The notes beneath the pieces were generated by a model, which saw nothing but the letters and a program-made list of their open reading frames with translations, was not told where the DNA came from and made no database searches. This document shows positions 47,153-58,893 of a stretch of 64,000 nt of DNA, piece after piece. Where the stretch lies: the NCBI RefSeq assembly GCF_022201045.2, contig NC_068562.1, positions 27,300,501 to 27,364,500 of the forward strand. Direction: 5' to 3'. Within the stretch, counting starts at the first letter, position 1, and the number at the start of each line of letters is the position of its first letter. The translations under genes were made by a program, and so were the position numbers. The stretch is from Citrus sinensis (lineage: Eukaryota; Streptophyta; Magnoliopsida; Sapindales; Rutaceae).

Positions 47153-49560
47153 CTGCTTGTATAATGAAAAATTTAAAATATCATTACTATTTTATCAAAA
47201 TTATTATTTAAAAGTTATATTCACTACACACTATTTTTTATTTAATAATTACATTTTTTTTCACAATAACTGCTGCTTGGGCTTATGTAACCTTACAAGT
47301 ATTGTGACAAGATATTTATGTAGTAGGCAAATCAATCTCTTGAAACGAATGGTTTCTATTGATTGACGATTATAATCAGCATATATGTAACATGTTTGGT
47401 ACCGTCAATAATCAAGATCATTAGATATCTAAAGAAACCAAGGCTGACTTCTAAGGTTTAATGGTATGATTTAGTCTGAGATAATCAAAAGGCTACTCTT
47501 ACGATTTTCAAATTTATTTTTTTTCTGATTAATTTCAATATGAATCTCGGTATTCATTAAAAAAAAAAAAAGAATCAAACTGATGAATGAAAAATAAATT
47601 TGGGCATATATTACTAAAAGAAAATCAAGTTGATAAAAGAAAATGAAATAAGAAAGAAATAAAGTAATAAAGTAATTAAAAAAACCATATATGTCCATAA
47701 ATTTTGAGGACATTTTACCAAACAACATCCATAGATGACAAATACTGGCTGAAAAAATATTTAGTACTCGTCGTTATGTACATTAGGAGACAATATCCAA
47801 CATCATTATGAATGAAAATTTTCACATGATTTAAACCTTAATTTATAGGAGAAAAAAATATTGCTTCATTATAGTGATAATCTATCTTTCACTAATAATA
47901 ACAACAACGACGACGACCAAAACAACAACAATGACAACAATAACAACGATAACTATAATAAATAATTCTTTAGTGAAGACATTTTCATTTTACTAAAATG
48001 AGGATGTGAGTAAAATATTAAAAAAATATATAGATTTCAATATATTAGAAACAATGTTTTTTATCTATTAGTATATTAAAAGACTTTTGTATCTTACATG
48101 ATCATATAATATACATGATTCTTCTACAACTGTTGGATGAAAATCTAACGATTGTGGAAATAACATGATTTTATTATTTTATATTTTTACAACGGTTAGA
48201 TTTTTATTAAACGAATGTAGAAGAATCATGTATCTTACATAATTATGTAAGATAATAATTCCCATATTAAAATATGTGTTTTTATAAATTTTAGGGATAA
48301 TGATTATATATATAAAATTTTTCAAGCATTGGCAATTTGGCATTAAGTGTGTCGTACTTTTGTACTTAAATGTTGAGATACTGGATAGGTTGGGAGGTTC
48401 CACTATTCAATCTTTTATCGTCCTCCTCCCTCTGAACACAAAGAACCAAAAATTTCTTGTCTGCGCCCTCAGAACAATAAATGCACGACACACTTTTGTT
48501 TTACTTCCCCTTAAAGATTTCTATATTTGTATTCAGATGCGAGTCGATCTTTTAAGTTAGCAGTCAAAGAGGCCCTGTAAAGACAGCTGTGGAAGCACCA
48601 GATATTGTTTCCCCTGCAAAATCCATTGAATTTCATCAATGTTGGCTAAAATCAAATGAACTTGACTTTATCTCCGTATGGGTTTCGCTGTTGATACCCT
48701 GTACATATTTTCACTTTTGTTTTCTATTTCTAAATCAACCATCCATATACCTTTTCTTTTCTTTTCCTCTTTTTTCCTCCCTTTTTCAGTTAAACCCAGT
48801 TAGTACAAAGAAAATTTTATCTTCTTTCCGATCATTTTCATAATCTCGGATCATTAAAAAGTAACATAAAATGGCATGTCATCTCTAGGGCTTGGTCAAG
48901 AGATTTTTTTAACGGCTTTATTTGATTAACCACTTTGAGTTAAAATTTTAAAAGGTATACGATGTTAAATAATCAATTTGAATGACATACACAAATCTTA
49001 GAAAAAGGATTACGTGAACTTAACATAAATTTAACAGGTTTTTTATTAACAAAATAAGTAGAACACATACTACAATTCCACCGATAGACGTAATAAGAAG
49101 TTTGTCATGATCTACCTTGACGTAGTTTATATAAAGCTTAGTCCAAAAATCTACCTCAGAAAAAGGACGGAGAGGTAAATACTTGTAAACTCTGCAACCC
49201 TTATTAAAAAATAATGGAAATAAGAAGCATTCGACCACTAAAATAACGAAGTAGTCAAAACATCTGGAACGTTATACGACAAGTTTTGAGTATAACGGTT
49301 GTTTGGCATGAAACAGCATTATTCACCAGTCGAGTTAATTTTCAAACCCCGTCACATTTCTTCATGCGTTTTATTTCATCGAACACCAATTAAGCGTTAC
49401 TCTTCTAATCATCATTTTCCCTTTCAAATAAAAAATCTCATTAATTCAATGCTCTCACTTCAATATCATAACGCTCCCATGAGGCGCGCGCACACAATAT
49501 AACTCTCTCGGTCATTCATGCAAACCGCCCGCCGCTCTCCTCTCTCCACTTGAAGCCTTC
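47153..49560. other. Intergenic DNA upstream of CYP78A
   Basis: No gene is recognised. It contains an AAC-rich microsatellite near 47895-47955 and a foldback element at 48091-48263 (reported separately). The last part is the CYP78A promoter. Confidence 0.4.
48091..48263. mobile_element. Small foldback (MITE-like) element
   Basis: The ends TATCTTACAT (left) and ATGTAAGATA (right) are perfect inverses. The inverted repeat resumes with ACATGATTCTTCTAC and continues through ACAACTGTT/AACGGTTAG-like inner parts, leaving a short loop. No target duplication is clear, so the superfamily is open. Confidence 0.7.
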
Positions 49561-49572
49561 TTAAACTCACTG

Positions 49573-49580
49573 TATAAATA
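49573..49580 (+). promoter_or_regulatory. TATA box of the CYP78A gene
   Basis: TATAAATA lies about 120 bases before the start codon at 49696. A CA/CT-rich leader follows. Confidence 0.65.
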
Positions 49581-49695
49581 CACTCAACTTCCCTCCTGCT
49601 ATCATTCACTCACTCACACTCTTATCAAGAAAAGAAAAAAAACAAAAAGAAACTCAACTACTCATTCCTCTGCAAGTTAAACAATATTTAATAAC

Positions 49696-51422
49696 ATGGA
49701 GTTAGGGTTTATCGATAGAGAAAAATCTTTGTGGGTTTTCACTCTCTTTGGTTCTCTTGCTCAACAAAATCTTTTTGATTCGTATAGTTTGTTGTCACTC
49801 TTTTTAGCTTTGGTTTTGCTTTATCTACTCACTTGGGCTTTCTCCACCGGCGGCGGAGTCGCGTGGCAGAACGGGAGAAACCAGAGAGGCTCCGTCGCGA
49901 TCCCGGGACCAAAGGGTGTTCCGTTATTTGGCAGCTTGTTCACTCTGAGCCGCGGCTTGGCTCATCGGACGTTAGCAGCCATGGCTTGGAGCCGAGGGAA
50001 CACTCAGCTGATGGCCTTCAGCCTCGGCGGCTCGACTCCCGCTGTGGTCGCCTCCGACCCTTACACTGCCAAAGAAATCTTGACGTCGCCCCACTTCGCT
50101 GACCGTCCGATCAAGCAGTCAGCTGAGTGCCTGATGTTCAGCCGGGCAATAGGCTTCGCTCCCAACGGGACTTACTGGCGACTCTTGCGCAGAATTGCTT
50201 CGTCTCACCTTTTCTCTCCCCGGCGCATTTTAGCCCACGAACCCGGCCGCCACCTAGACTGCGCTGTCATGCTACACAACATTGCAAACGAACAGAAACA
50301 TAACGGTTTTGTCTCTTTAAGGAAACACCTCCAGTTGGCTGCCTTGAACAACATCATGGGAAGTGTGTTCGGCGTCAGATACGATATTGACCGCGATAGC
50401 AAATCGCTTCAAGAGCTCACCGAAATGGTAAGGGAAGGTTTTGAGTTATTGGGGGCATTTAATTGGTCAGATTATTTGCCATGGATGAGTTTGTTTTACT
50501 ATCCGTTTCGTATCCACGAACGTTGCTTGAAGCTCGTCCCCCGAGTCAAGAACTTCGTAAGAGGCATCATCGAAGAACACAGACGGCTCAAAAACTCGAC
50601 GAAATTGGGTGATAATGCTGATTTTGTCGATGTTTTGCTCTCCTTGGAAGGTGAAGAAAAGCTAAGTGATGATGACATGATTGCTGTCTTGTGGGTATGT
50701 TACGTTCAAAGTTGTTGCCTGTTGGTAGTTAAGTTTAAGATTTTGAAATATTTTATACTTGTGAGATAGTAAGACAAAAAAGAAGGAGCTAAGTGATAAT
50801 AACCTGTTATTGATTTTTGTTACAGGAAATGATATTTAGAGGAACTGATACAACAGCTCTGTTAACTGAGTGGATTATGGCTGAGTTGGTGCTGAACCAA
50901 AAAGTACAAGCCAAGCTGCACGCTGAGCTCCAAACTGTTAACAGCAAAATTACAGATGCTGACGTGGCAAGACTACCCTACTTACAGGCGGTCGTCAAAG
51001 AAGCTCTTCGCGTCCACCCACCCGGGCCACTCCTGTCGTGGGCCCGGCTCTCCACATCAGACGTCCAGCTCAGCAACGGGATGCTGATACCGGCCAACAC
51101 CACTGCTATGGTCAACATGTGGGCCATCACCCACGACTCTCAGGTGTGGGAGGATCCACACGTGTTCAAGCCCGAGAGGTTCTTGGAAGCTGACGTCGAT
51201 GTCAGGGGCGGGGACCTCCGGCTCGCGCCTTTCGGGGCGGGCCGTAGGGTTTGCCCTGGAAAGAACCTGGGACTAGCCACTGTGAGCCTTTGGGTGGCTC
51301 AATTGGTTAAAGTTTACATCTGGGTTCCAGACGTGGCTAGCCCAGCTGATTTAAGTGAGGTGTTGAAGCTATCGTGCGAGATGAAGAATCCTCTACGTGC
51401 TGTGGCTGTGGATAGGAATTAA
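49696..51422 (+). CDS. CYP78A7: Cytochrome P450, CYP78A7-like
   Basis: Two exons (49696-50694 and 50826-51422) join in frame to 531 residues at the conserved CYP78A intron site, between VLW and EMIFRG. The N-terminus has a hydrophobic membrane anchor (about residues 30-50), then the hinge IPGPKG. The I-helix FRGTDTT is at 337-343, the ExxR EALR at 392-395, PERF at 449-452, and the heme motif [10 protein letters not shown] at 469-478 with Cys476 as iron ligand. [20 protein letters not shown] and the FNWSDYLPW segment favour CYP78A7 over CYP78A5/KLUH (recalled comparison). CYP78A enzymes sit in the ER and make a mobile growth signal of unknown structure that controls organ and seed size. The coding region is much richer in GC than the flanks. 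Confidence 0.94.
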
Positions 51423-53984
51423 ATTTTGGGGTTACTATTATTTTTAGAGTCTAGGGTTTTTGAAATATTAGGTTTCTGGTTAATGGTGCATATTGCTGTT
51501 ATTATTATTATTATTTGATTAGGGTTTTTTTTTTTCTCTAAGGATATGTACGTACAATATGAATATTGTATATCTGCAGCCAGCTATAACGTTTTTAAAG
51601 GTGTTGATTTTTGTTCTGAAAAATTAAATGGTATCATATGTTTAATTTGGGTTGAAAATTTTTGGATTTTTGGAATTTAGGCGTATTTGTTTTGTCTTGT
51701 TTATATATCAGATAAATCCTAGTTTAAATTATTATTTTGTTTTTGGCGACATATGATGTTGATTGGTTGTTATTAAATATTAAATAAATAAAAACATGCA
51801 CACGTAACTTAGAAGTTTCAAGCTTGGATATTGCCCAAAAGTCGTTATTCAAATGAAGATCATAAATGTTTATGCAATGATCTGTAAATAAAGAATGCTT
51901 TAGTTGAATTCAAGACTAATAATTTTGAGATTTCTAAATCTATAAACTGATCATGTGTTAATATTAATTATTAATTCATGTTTTATCACACCGTTTCTTG
52001 AATTTGTTTTTTTTAATTTATTGGGTGCTTGCCAATTGCATGTCATGGTAGAATATTCAATAATGCCATATGAGGTAGACAAGAAAGTAAAGCTCCAAAG
52101 TCTAAATGGTTGCATCAACGGCCAGATGGTTTTGATGGTTTGAGAATATATTGAATCTCCCGTTACAAATAATTTTACTGAGTTAACATTATGTTGCCAT
52201 TTCTTTTATCAACCATTTTATATGTGGTCAGTTCCGTTGAATTTCCGGCAAACACAAAATCATTATTTTGTGACTTTTTTCAATCATGACTATATAATTA
52301 ACGATGTGATGATAAAAAAATTCAGTTTCATGTCATGTTATTATTATTATTTTCTATTTTATGAATTTATTGAGTATGGTTTGATGCCGATAATAGGACA
52401 CGGTTGCATAGTGCTGGGAGTTTAAGTTGACATGTCACATGCGTATTCATGTTGAATCTTGCTCGTTTTGTGTCGTTGGTATAGAAGGTAGCTCAAAAGC
52501 CGAGAATTATTTGTCTTTTATGCGTCACTTAAGTTATGGAATATTTACATGCAAGCCAGACTTAGTCTTTTATTTATATTATAATTGTGATTTAATTTTT
52601 TTTAAAGTTAAATTAAGAAAGTAGACATTTTGTATTATAAATAGAGAGGTCTTATAATTATTTTCATAATTCTGATTCAATAATTCAATAAAATTCCTCT
52701 TTTATAATTTCCTCTGAAATTATCATTAAAAATCTTAATTAGAACGAGATTTAATCATGCTTCGATTAGAACGATATCTGATTTTCCTATCCTATCAATT
52801 ACCTTCATTCCATTAGGTTTATCATGCAAGATATAGATATTTAATGTCTATGATGTGGCATGCGTTTTCAATATCTTGTCGATGTAAGATAATGATATTT
52901 ACATGCAGGATAGCGATCGATGTATTATGTCGTTGTCTCTACCATATATGTTGGATGTGTTTTCGATATTCTATCATGTGATCTTTACAGTTGCACGTCG
53001 TCTCTACCATATATATATATGTTGCATGTGTTTTCGATATTAATTCTATCTTGGGATATTTACATGTGCATGTGTTTTCAATATTTTGTTGTACCATGTT
53101 GCGTGCATTTTTCAATATTCTATCGTTGATGTGAGATACTGATGTACAGGTTGGTTTATATTTTTCGTAACACCTTCGTCAGTGCAGGCCCCCTTTTTTT
53201 TTTTTTTTTTAAATAAAAGCCTACTAACTTAATTCAACTTAAAAAAGTTAGCTCAATAATTGAGAATTACTCAAATTTTATATATTTAAACCAAGTTTGA
53301 TATTCAATCCACGTGAGATATTTTTCTAAGAATTGGGACCGACACGAATTCGATCCATACATTAATATTGTCGCAAATCTTAAATTGTAACTCGATGCAA
53401 TAATGCTAAAGCTTTATTAGTGGCTTAGTTATTGCATCTACCATTATAATTGATCACAAAGTTATCGTTATGCCCCACCTTACATATATAATACAAAATT
53501 ATGAAAATCGAAAATAATTTTTAAAAAAAATCTGTAGCAGGAGGAATGAGCATGCTTATCCTCACGAAACAAAAACTGAAATGGCAGAGTCAACATCATA
53601 TAAAAAATACACAGCTAGCAAAGTACTGTGAAATTGCTAGCTTCTAACTGATCAAGAAGGCAAGACCCCATGGCCATGCAGGGTTTGGCTCGCCCTCCAA
53701 GTTATTAAATATCACAGAGTTTTCTGTCAGAAGACAGAGACACGGCACTCGTCAACTACGTGAACGTACGTACAATCTCATCTGACCACAGAAACCAGAT
53801 ACAGTGCGGAAAAAAATTGACGGCCAGGAAGACGAGTAAAAGAAATATCCTGTGGGGCATATTATGGTTTTATTACTTTAACAATTGTAAAATATCAAGT
53901 AATTACAATAAATATTGTCCCTATCATTTTTTAATTATAATTTTATAATATTTTTTTTCATTTTATTACTTCTCTGTTAAAATC
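51423..53984. other. Intergenic DNA downstream of CYP78A
   Basis: No gene is seen. Near 52630-52790, a TATAAATAG motif and leader-like sequence resemble an LTR fragment without provable ends. At about 52850-53150 there is a degenerate tandem array (reported separately). Confidence 0.4.
52850..53150. repeat. Degenerate tandem array
   Basis: Irregular units share GCATGTGTTTTCGATATT, GATATTTACATG and CTCTACCATATA motifs in repeated order, about four to five times. Identity between units is moderate and the period varies (roughly 60-70 bases). Confidence 0.6.
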
Positions 53985-54685
53985 ATTAACCCGACCCAAC
54001 CCGCATGTAGAGCGGGTTGAAAAATTTCAACCCAACCCAACCCATTACATATCTCAACCCAACCCGACCCAACCCGCAAAGCTGCGGGTTGGGTCGGGTT
54101 GGGTTGGACTTTTAAAAAAAATTATTTTTATAGTTTAATTAAATAGTGAACAAAAATAAATTAATTAAAAATAAAAAAATGCAAATGTTAAAATCTTTAG
54201 AACAAATCCAATATTTCAAAATTTTTATATTTATATTTTTTAACTTTTATATGAAATATCAAAATTTATATAATAATTTTTACACACATATGGGTTGACC
54301 GGTTGAGTTAGGTTGATTGGATTGGTTTTTTGAAAAAAATCTATTGTTATAGTCTAATTAATTAGTGAACAAAAATAAATTAATTAATTAGATAAACTAA
54401 AAAAATATAAATATTAAAATCCTTAGAACAAATCTAACATTTCAAAGTTTTCATATTTATATTTTTTAATTTTTATATAAAATATCAAAATTTATATATG
54501 GATATACGGGTTGACGGGTTGGGTTGGGTTAAAAATTTTTAACCCAACCCAACCCGCAAATAGTGCGGGTTAGGAATTTAACAACCCAATCCAACCCGTT
54601 TATTTTATCAACCCAACCCAACCCGTAAAAAATCACACGGGTTGGGTCGGGTTCACGGGTTGGGCGGGTTGATGCCCACCCCTAA
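53985..54685. mobile_element. hAT-like element rich in GGGTTGGG motifs
   Basis: Blocks of GGGTTGGGTCGGGTT and its inverse lie at both sides and in the middle. The right end reads TGCCCACCCCTA, the inverse of the TAGGGGTGGGCA end typical of plant hAT elements. The left end has only AACCCGACCCAACCCG and looks truncated. A part of about 150 bases is repeated in the interior (near 54130-54300 and 54365-54515). No target duplication or coding region. Confidence 0.65.
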
Positions 54686-57667
54686 TTGATCGGTTATTTG
54701 ATTAGTAAAAAAATCAATTTTACTCTTTATAGGAAAATACACAAAAATATATCAAATAGTAGACAAAAAAAATTATTGGCACGCCTTTAAATTATTAAAT
54801 AATAATTTTACTGATGAATTTATGAATTATCTTGTAGTTATTTTAACAATAAAAGTAGTGAATTGATAAAACTACCCCTAGATATTTTTGTTAATAAAAC
54901 AGACAATCTATTGTCAAAAAAAAAAAAATAATTAAAGCTTATCTAGAATCAACACTTTCCATATTTAAGTGTTTTTTAAAAATAAATTGTGCTTTTTTTT
55001 AATAAAAATATCCAAGGATATTTTTATCAATTGACGACTTTATAGTTATAATACATTTTGGGTTACTCATAAATTCATGATTAAAACTATTATTTAACAA
55101 CTTAAGGACATAATAGGACGGGACTAGGCTAGAGGACTCTCTGTCACCCCTATCGTCCCTACAGCCGATCATGCAATTAGAGCTACGAACAATTTGATTG
55201 TTCTTTGGGCATTTTATGTCTATTATTTGATACTTTTATTTTTGCATTTTACTATAAATGATAAAATTGGTATTTTAATATTCAACAACGGTTCGAACAA
55301 AAAATTAGTACATTAAAAAGGTTTTAGAAATTTCGGGAATAATAATTTTTGTAATCATTTGATATTTTACAATTCTTGAAATAGTGAAATGATAAATAAC
55401 GCTATAATTTTTGTGGCAAGAAATTAAGGAAAATGCCTAATTACATCTAGATACCTAAGCTTTTAAATTTTCTCCAATAAGAACTTAGTTTCCATGCTCC
55501 TACCAAATAGGTCCTTACTTGAATATTTGAAATTTCCATTGAATTGAACCGTGGACCGTGGTGGAGCTGCATAGTAGTATCTCATTTGGTCATGTCAGTT
55601 TCTATCTTATAGTCTATGTATAGTCAACTTCCTATAGTCTATGTATTTTTATATTTTTTGAGCAATCGTGCTTTTCATGAAAGTAGAAAGAGGTCGTTAA
55701 TGATTTTATGGCAAATTTAAGTCTTGATCGTACATGAATTATCTTGGTGAGATTCTCCGTCTTAATCTACTGTTTTTTTTTTATAGTTAAAAGTATGTGA
55801 TAGTCTTTTATCTTAAAAAAATTAATGAATTTTTTAAAGCTTTATATTGTTTTATTTTTCTGCTTTAATTTTATAATCATTCTAAGGATAAAGCTTATTA
55901 TCTCTTCCTTCATTAGCTCACTAATCTTTCCTTTTTTTAAAAAAATAATAATAATGAATTCCCTTGCTATGTCTAAGGTTCATAAAAAAACGAAAAAAAT
56001 ATTTAGGTTAGGGGGTGCTTAATATATATACATAAGCGAAATTTGTGTTAAGAAAAATTAAGAAATCAGGGATCCAAATGTTATTATCCCAGTAAGGAGG
56101 AAAAAAAAAAAAAAAACCTAGCTAGGTGACTCGTTTTGCAGCCGGTAAGAAAGAGAAAAGCACAAGAATCGAAATAAGGGGCAACAAAACCACGTGAAAA
56201 TAGTAATAATTTGCTGTACCAAAACATTGAATTTCGTCTCTCTCTATTTCTCGTTCGTTTATTTCCTTTCATGTGCTAATGCATGGCGCCTCTGAACTGA
56301 AAGCCTGCAAAATTTTTGCAGAGAAATTAGAGAAAGTGAGAGGTGTTAACTTGTGGAGTGTTTTTGTAGCTTTTGCAGCTTTGTCTCAGAAAACAACAAT
56401 GCCAAGCCAACAGCCAACTCATAACTGGTTGAATAATACAATAGTCAACACTCAAATAGTGTAGAGATATGGGCACCTATTTGGCTTTTGGATTCAGTGC
56501 ACGGTGTGTTTTACAATTTTTTACGTACAAAGAAGTGTGTGCCAAATCATACGTGTGAAAGAAAATTAGGGTTAATGAGAACAACCAATCGATGGTTGGC
56601 TACCATGTCGGCGAGGTACTTTAGGGTAGAGACAACACAGAGTCTTGGGTATTTTCCAAGTATTGCACCGTGGGTTCTTTGAGTTCTTGTCACGTCTGTT
56701 TGGTTAGATGTATATATGATAAAAGAAAGGTGGTGTAAGAGATAATTTCTCGGTATAAATTGACAATATTGTTGGGAAGCAGCAGAAAGACGACATGCAG
56801 AATGGTAGGAAGAGATGTGCACATGCATCTATATGCAGTGCCCAACATTTGTCTCCGTCGTTGAGTCCGGTTTTATATATTGATTTATTTCATTGAAAGT
56901 GAAATTAAAAGCCCACGCATGGACCACATATATTTATGGGGAAATTGAGCTAAAGTGTGTGCCAACTACCAAAGTTTCAGTGCTTTCAGATGCTTGATTG
57001 GGTAAATCAGTTGGCAGAGAACTAATTGTTTTGAGACTTCAAGGGGCCATTAAAGGCACCTGGTTGCCGGATTTACAGTGCCTGGAATAGTGTGGTGGGG
57101 GCAGATGAGGCAACAAAGAACAACCCTCAATAATTTTCTATAATTTGAAAAATCATCATGTATATAATTATTTTTCTTGAAGTAAAAATTTAGTGAATAA
57201 TGATTTTGTGGATAACATGGTTAATAACCTACATTTTAAGTATGTTTGAGGGAGAAATTCCAAATTACTTTTGATGTATTACAATTAATTGATGCATGTA
57301 TGGCATATGTAGTTGAATTTAATATAACCATTACTTGCATGATGATTTTTCAAAATAAATGCACATACGTTAAAGAATCATTTACTTATTATATGATTGA
57401 CATGATACCTATGATATATTCTAGAATTTTTTTGTACGAAGATAGAATATGTGAGGGTAGATATGAATTCCCGCTTATTTAAACACACACTTCCTTTGAT
57501 TCAACCTTATAATCTTGCTTCGTGAATCGAGCCTTTGCACTCTGCTGCAACTTAAAAAGTGCCCTTGGATGCACAATTACTAAATCGAAATCGTTTGGAT
57601 ATTTATTTAGTAGTGGTAATAAATTATAATGATTAATAGAGGCTCTTGTGCAGCCTGGAATGACAAT
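54686..57667. other. AT-rich intergenic DNA upstream of the tRNA
   Basis: No recognisable gene. Several 60-90-residue frames around 56.0-57.5 kb have no known motif and no support from splice structure. Confidence 0.4.
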
Positions 57668-57707
57668 GTTGAGATGGCCGAGTTGGTCTAAGGCGCCAGA
57701 TTAAGGT

Positions 57708-57740
<33 letters not shown>

Positions 57741-57748
57741 TCTCAACA
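57668..57748 (+). tRNA. tRNA-Leu (anticodon AAG)
   Basis: An 81-base nuclear tRNA. The acceptor stem pairs GTTGAGA with TCTCAAC, followed by discriminator A. The anticodon stem CCAGA/TCTGG encloses the loop TTAAGGT, giving anticodon AAG. The D arm holds TGGCCGAGTTGGTCTAAGGC (20 bases), the long variable arm is typical of type II tRNA-Leu, and the T arm is GGGTTCAAATCCC. Internal A and B boxes are intact. No intron and no encoded CCA. Confidence 0.97.
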
Positions 57749-57755
57749 AGGAACC

Positions 57756-57760
57756 TTTTT
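57756..57760 (+). terminator. RNA polymerase III terminator of tRNA-Leu
   Basis: A TTTTT run begins eight bases after the tRNA 3' end. This is the normal distance and form of a Pol III stop. Confidence 0.85.
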
Positions 57761-57779
57761 CGGGCGGGAGTTGACTCTT

Positions 57780-58135
57780 TTTATTTATTTATTTTTTCAC
57801 GATTTTACTTCAGTTTTATTTTAGTTATTGGCTCAAATTCCCCTCTCAAGAGTCTAACGAATTTCAAAATGACATGCTTGGGCCAGTTTTGGCAAAGTCC
57901 GAGTCTAATCTAGTCTCTGCCTTGTCTTTTGTCAGCTATAAATATTTTTTCACAATTTTATTTCAACTTTTTCACAATGTAATCTTAGTTATTGGTTCAA
58001 ATCCCTCTCTCAAGAGTCTTAAGAATTGCAAAATTACAGGCTTGGCCCAGATTTGGTAAATTTCGAGTCTAGTCTAGTCCTAGCTTGCTTTTGTCAACTA
58101 TAAATATATGTTTTGATTGGGTTAAATATATATAA
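57780..58135. repeat. Two diverged repeats with tRNA 3'-half echoes
   Basis: Two units of about 150-180 bases lie right after the tRNA. Each has a TTAGTTATTGG..CAAAT stretch, then CTCTCAAGAGTCT, a GCTTGG.CCAG.TTTGG part, AGTCTA.TCTAGTC and a CAACTATAAATAT-like end. The segment GGTTCAAATCCCTCTCTCAA in unit two closely follows the T arm and acceptor end of the neighbouring tRNA-Leu; unit one carries a weaker version. Confidence 0.75.
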
Positions 58136-58893
58136 AAAGGTCTATTTTAATTAATTTTTTAAAGTATTTTTCAGACTTTCAACCTGGCCTCGAGCTTTAT
58201 ATTTATAAAACATGCTTGGGCTTGGCTAGGCTTGGCCTGCTATTCCAGGGCTCCTGGTAGGCGGGCTTTCTCTGGCATTTCTAAAGAGTCTCAACATGAC
58301 ATTTTGATAATTTTTTCTTTTATTTTTCTCTTTACTGTTTAGTTTTGACATCCTAAATTACAAATTTCTTGCTCAACTAAATTAAGTCCCTAATTTTTTT
58401 TCTAGAATTTTATTTTGACAACTCTTTTTTTTTTATAAAAAAAAAAGCAAAACATAATTAAAATTTTAATCCCTATTTATGTACTTGAGCTCAAATTTCT
58501 TGATCAAGTGAAAAAAAAACAATTATCAATTGAGCTAACTAGCATTCACTAGGCTATGTGAAGGGATTTGGATCCGGTGCTGAGCTGAGTTTTTGCTCAG
58601 CTTTTAAGAATCTTATTACACCTATGTACTATAGCTATCAATGGCTAAGATTTTTTCCCTTTTTTAATTTTTTTTCACTTTTCCAAAAATGCGTTGTACC
58701 TATATAAAATCTTAATTATAAAACATCCCGCTTTTTTCTTCCCGCTTGTTTATCATCGTTCTCATCGTGCCCAATTGAAACATGTTTGATTTCCATCATC
58801 ATCATCATAATATTTATTGAAGAAAGTTCGAAAAGAGCAAATTCAAAAAGTTTAGTTTTATCCTTTTTGTGCATAGTTGTTTTGTTGATTAGA

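Noticed and set aside
47895..47955. AAC/ACG-rich tract considered as a coding low-complexity region
   Set aside because: It is a simple repeat in AT-rich intergenic DNA with no frame around it.
48589..48843. 84-residue plus frame rich in Phe and Ser
   Set aside because: Low-complexity pyrimidine-rich DNA, with no domain.
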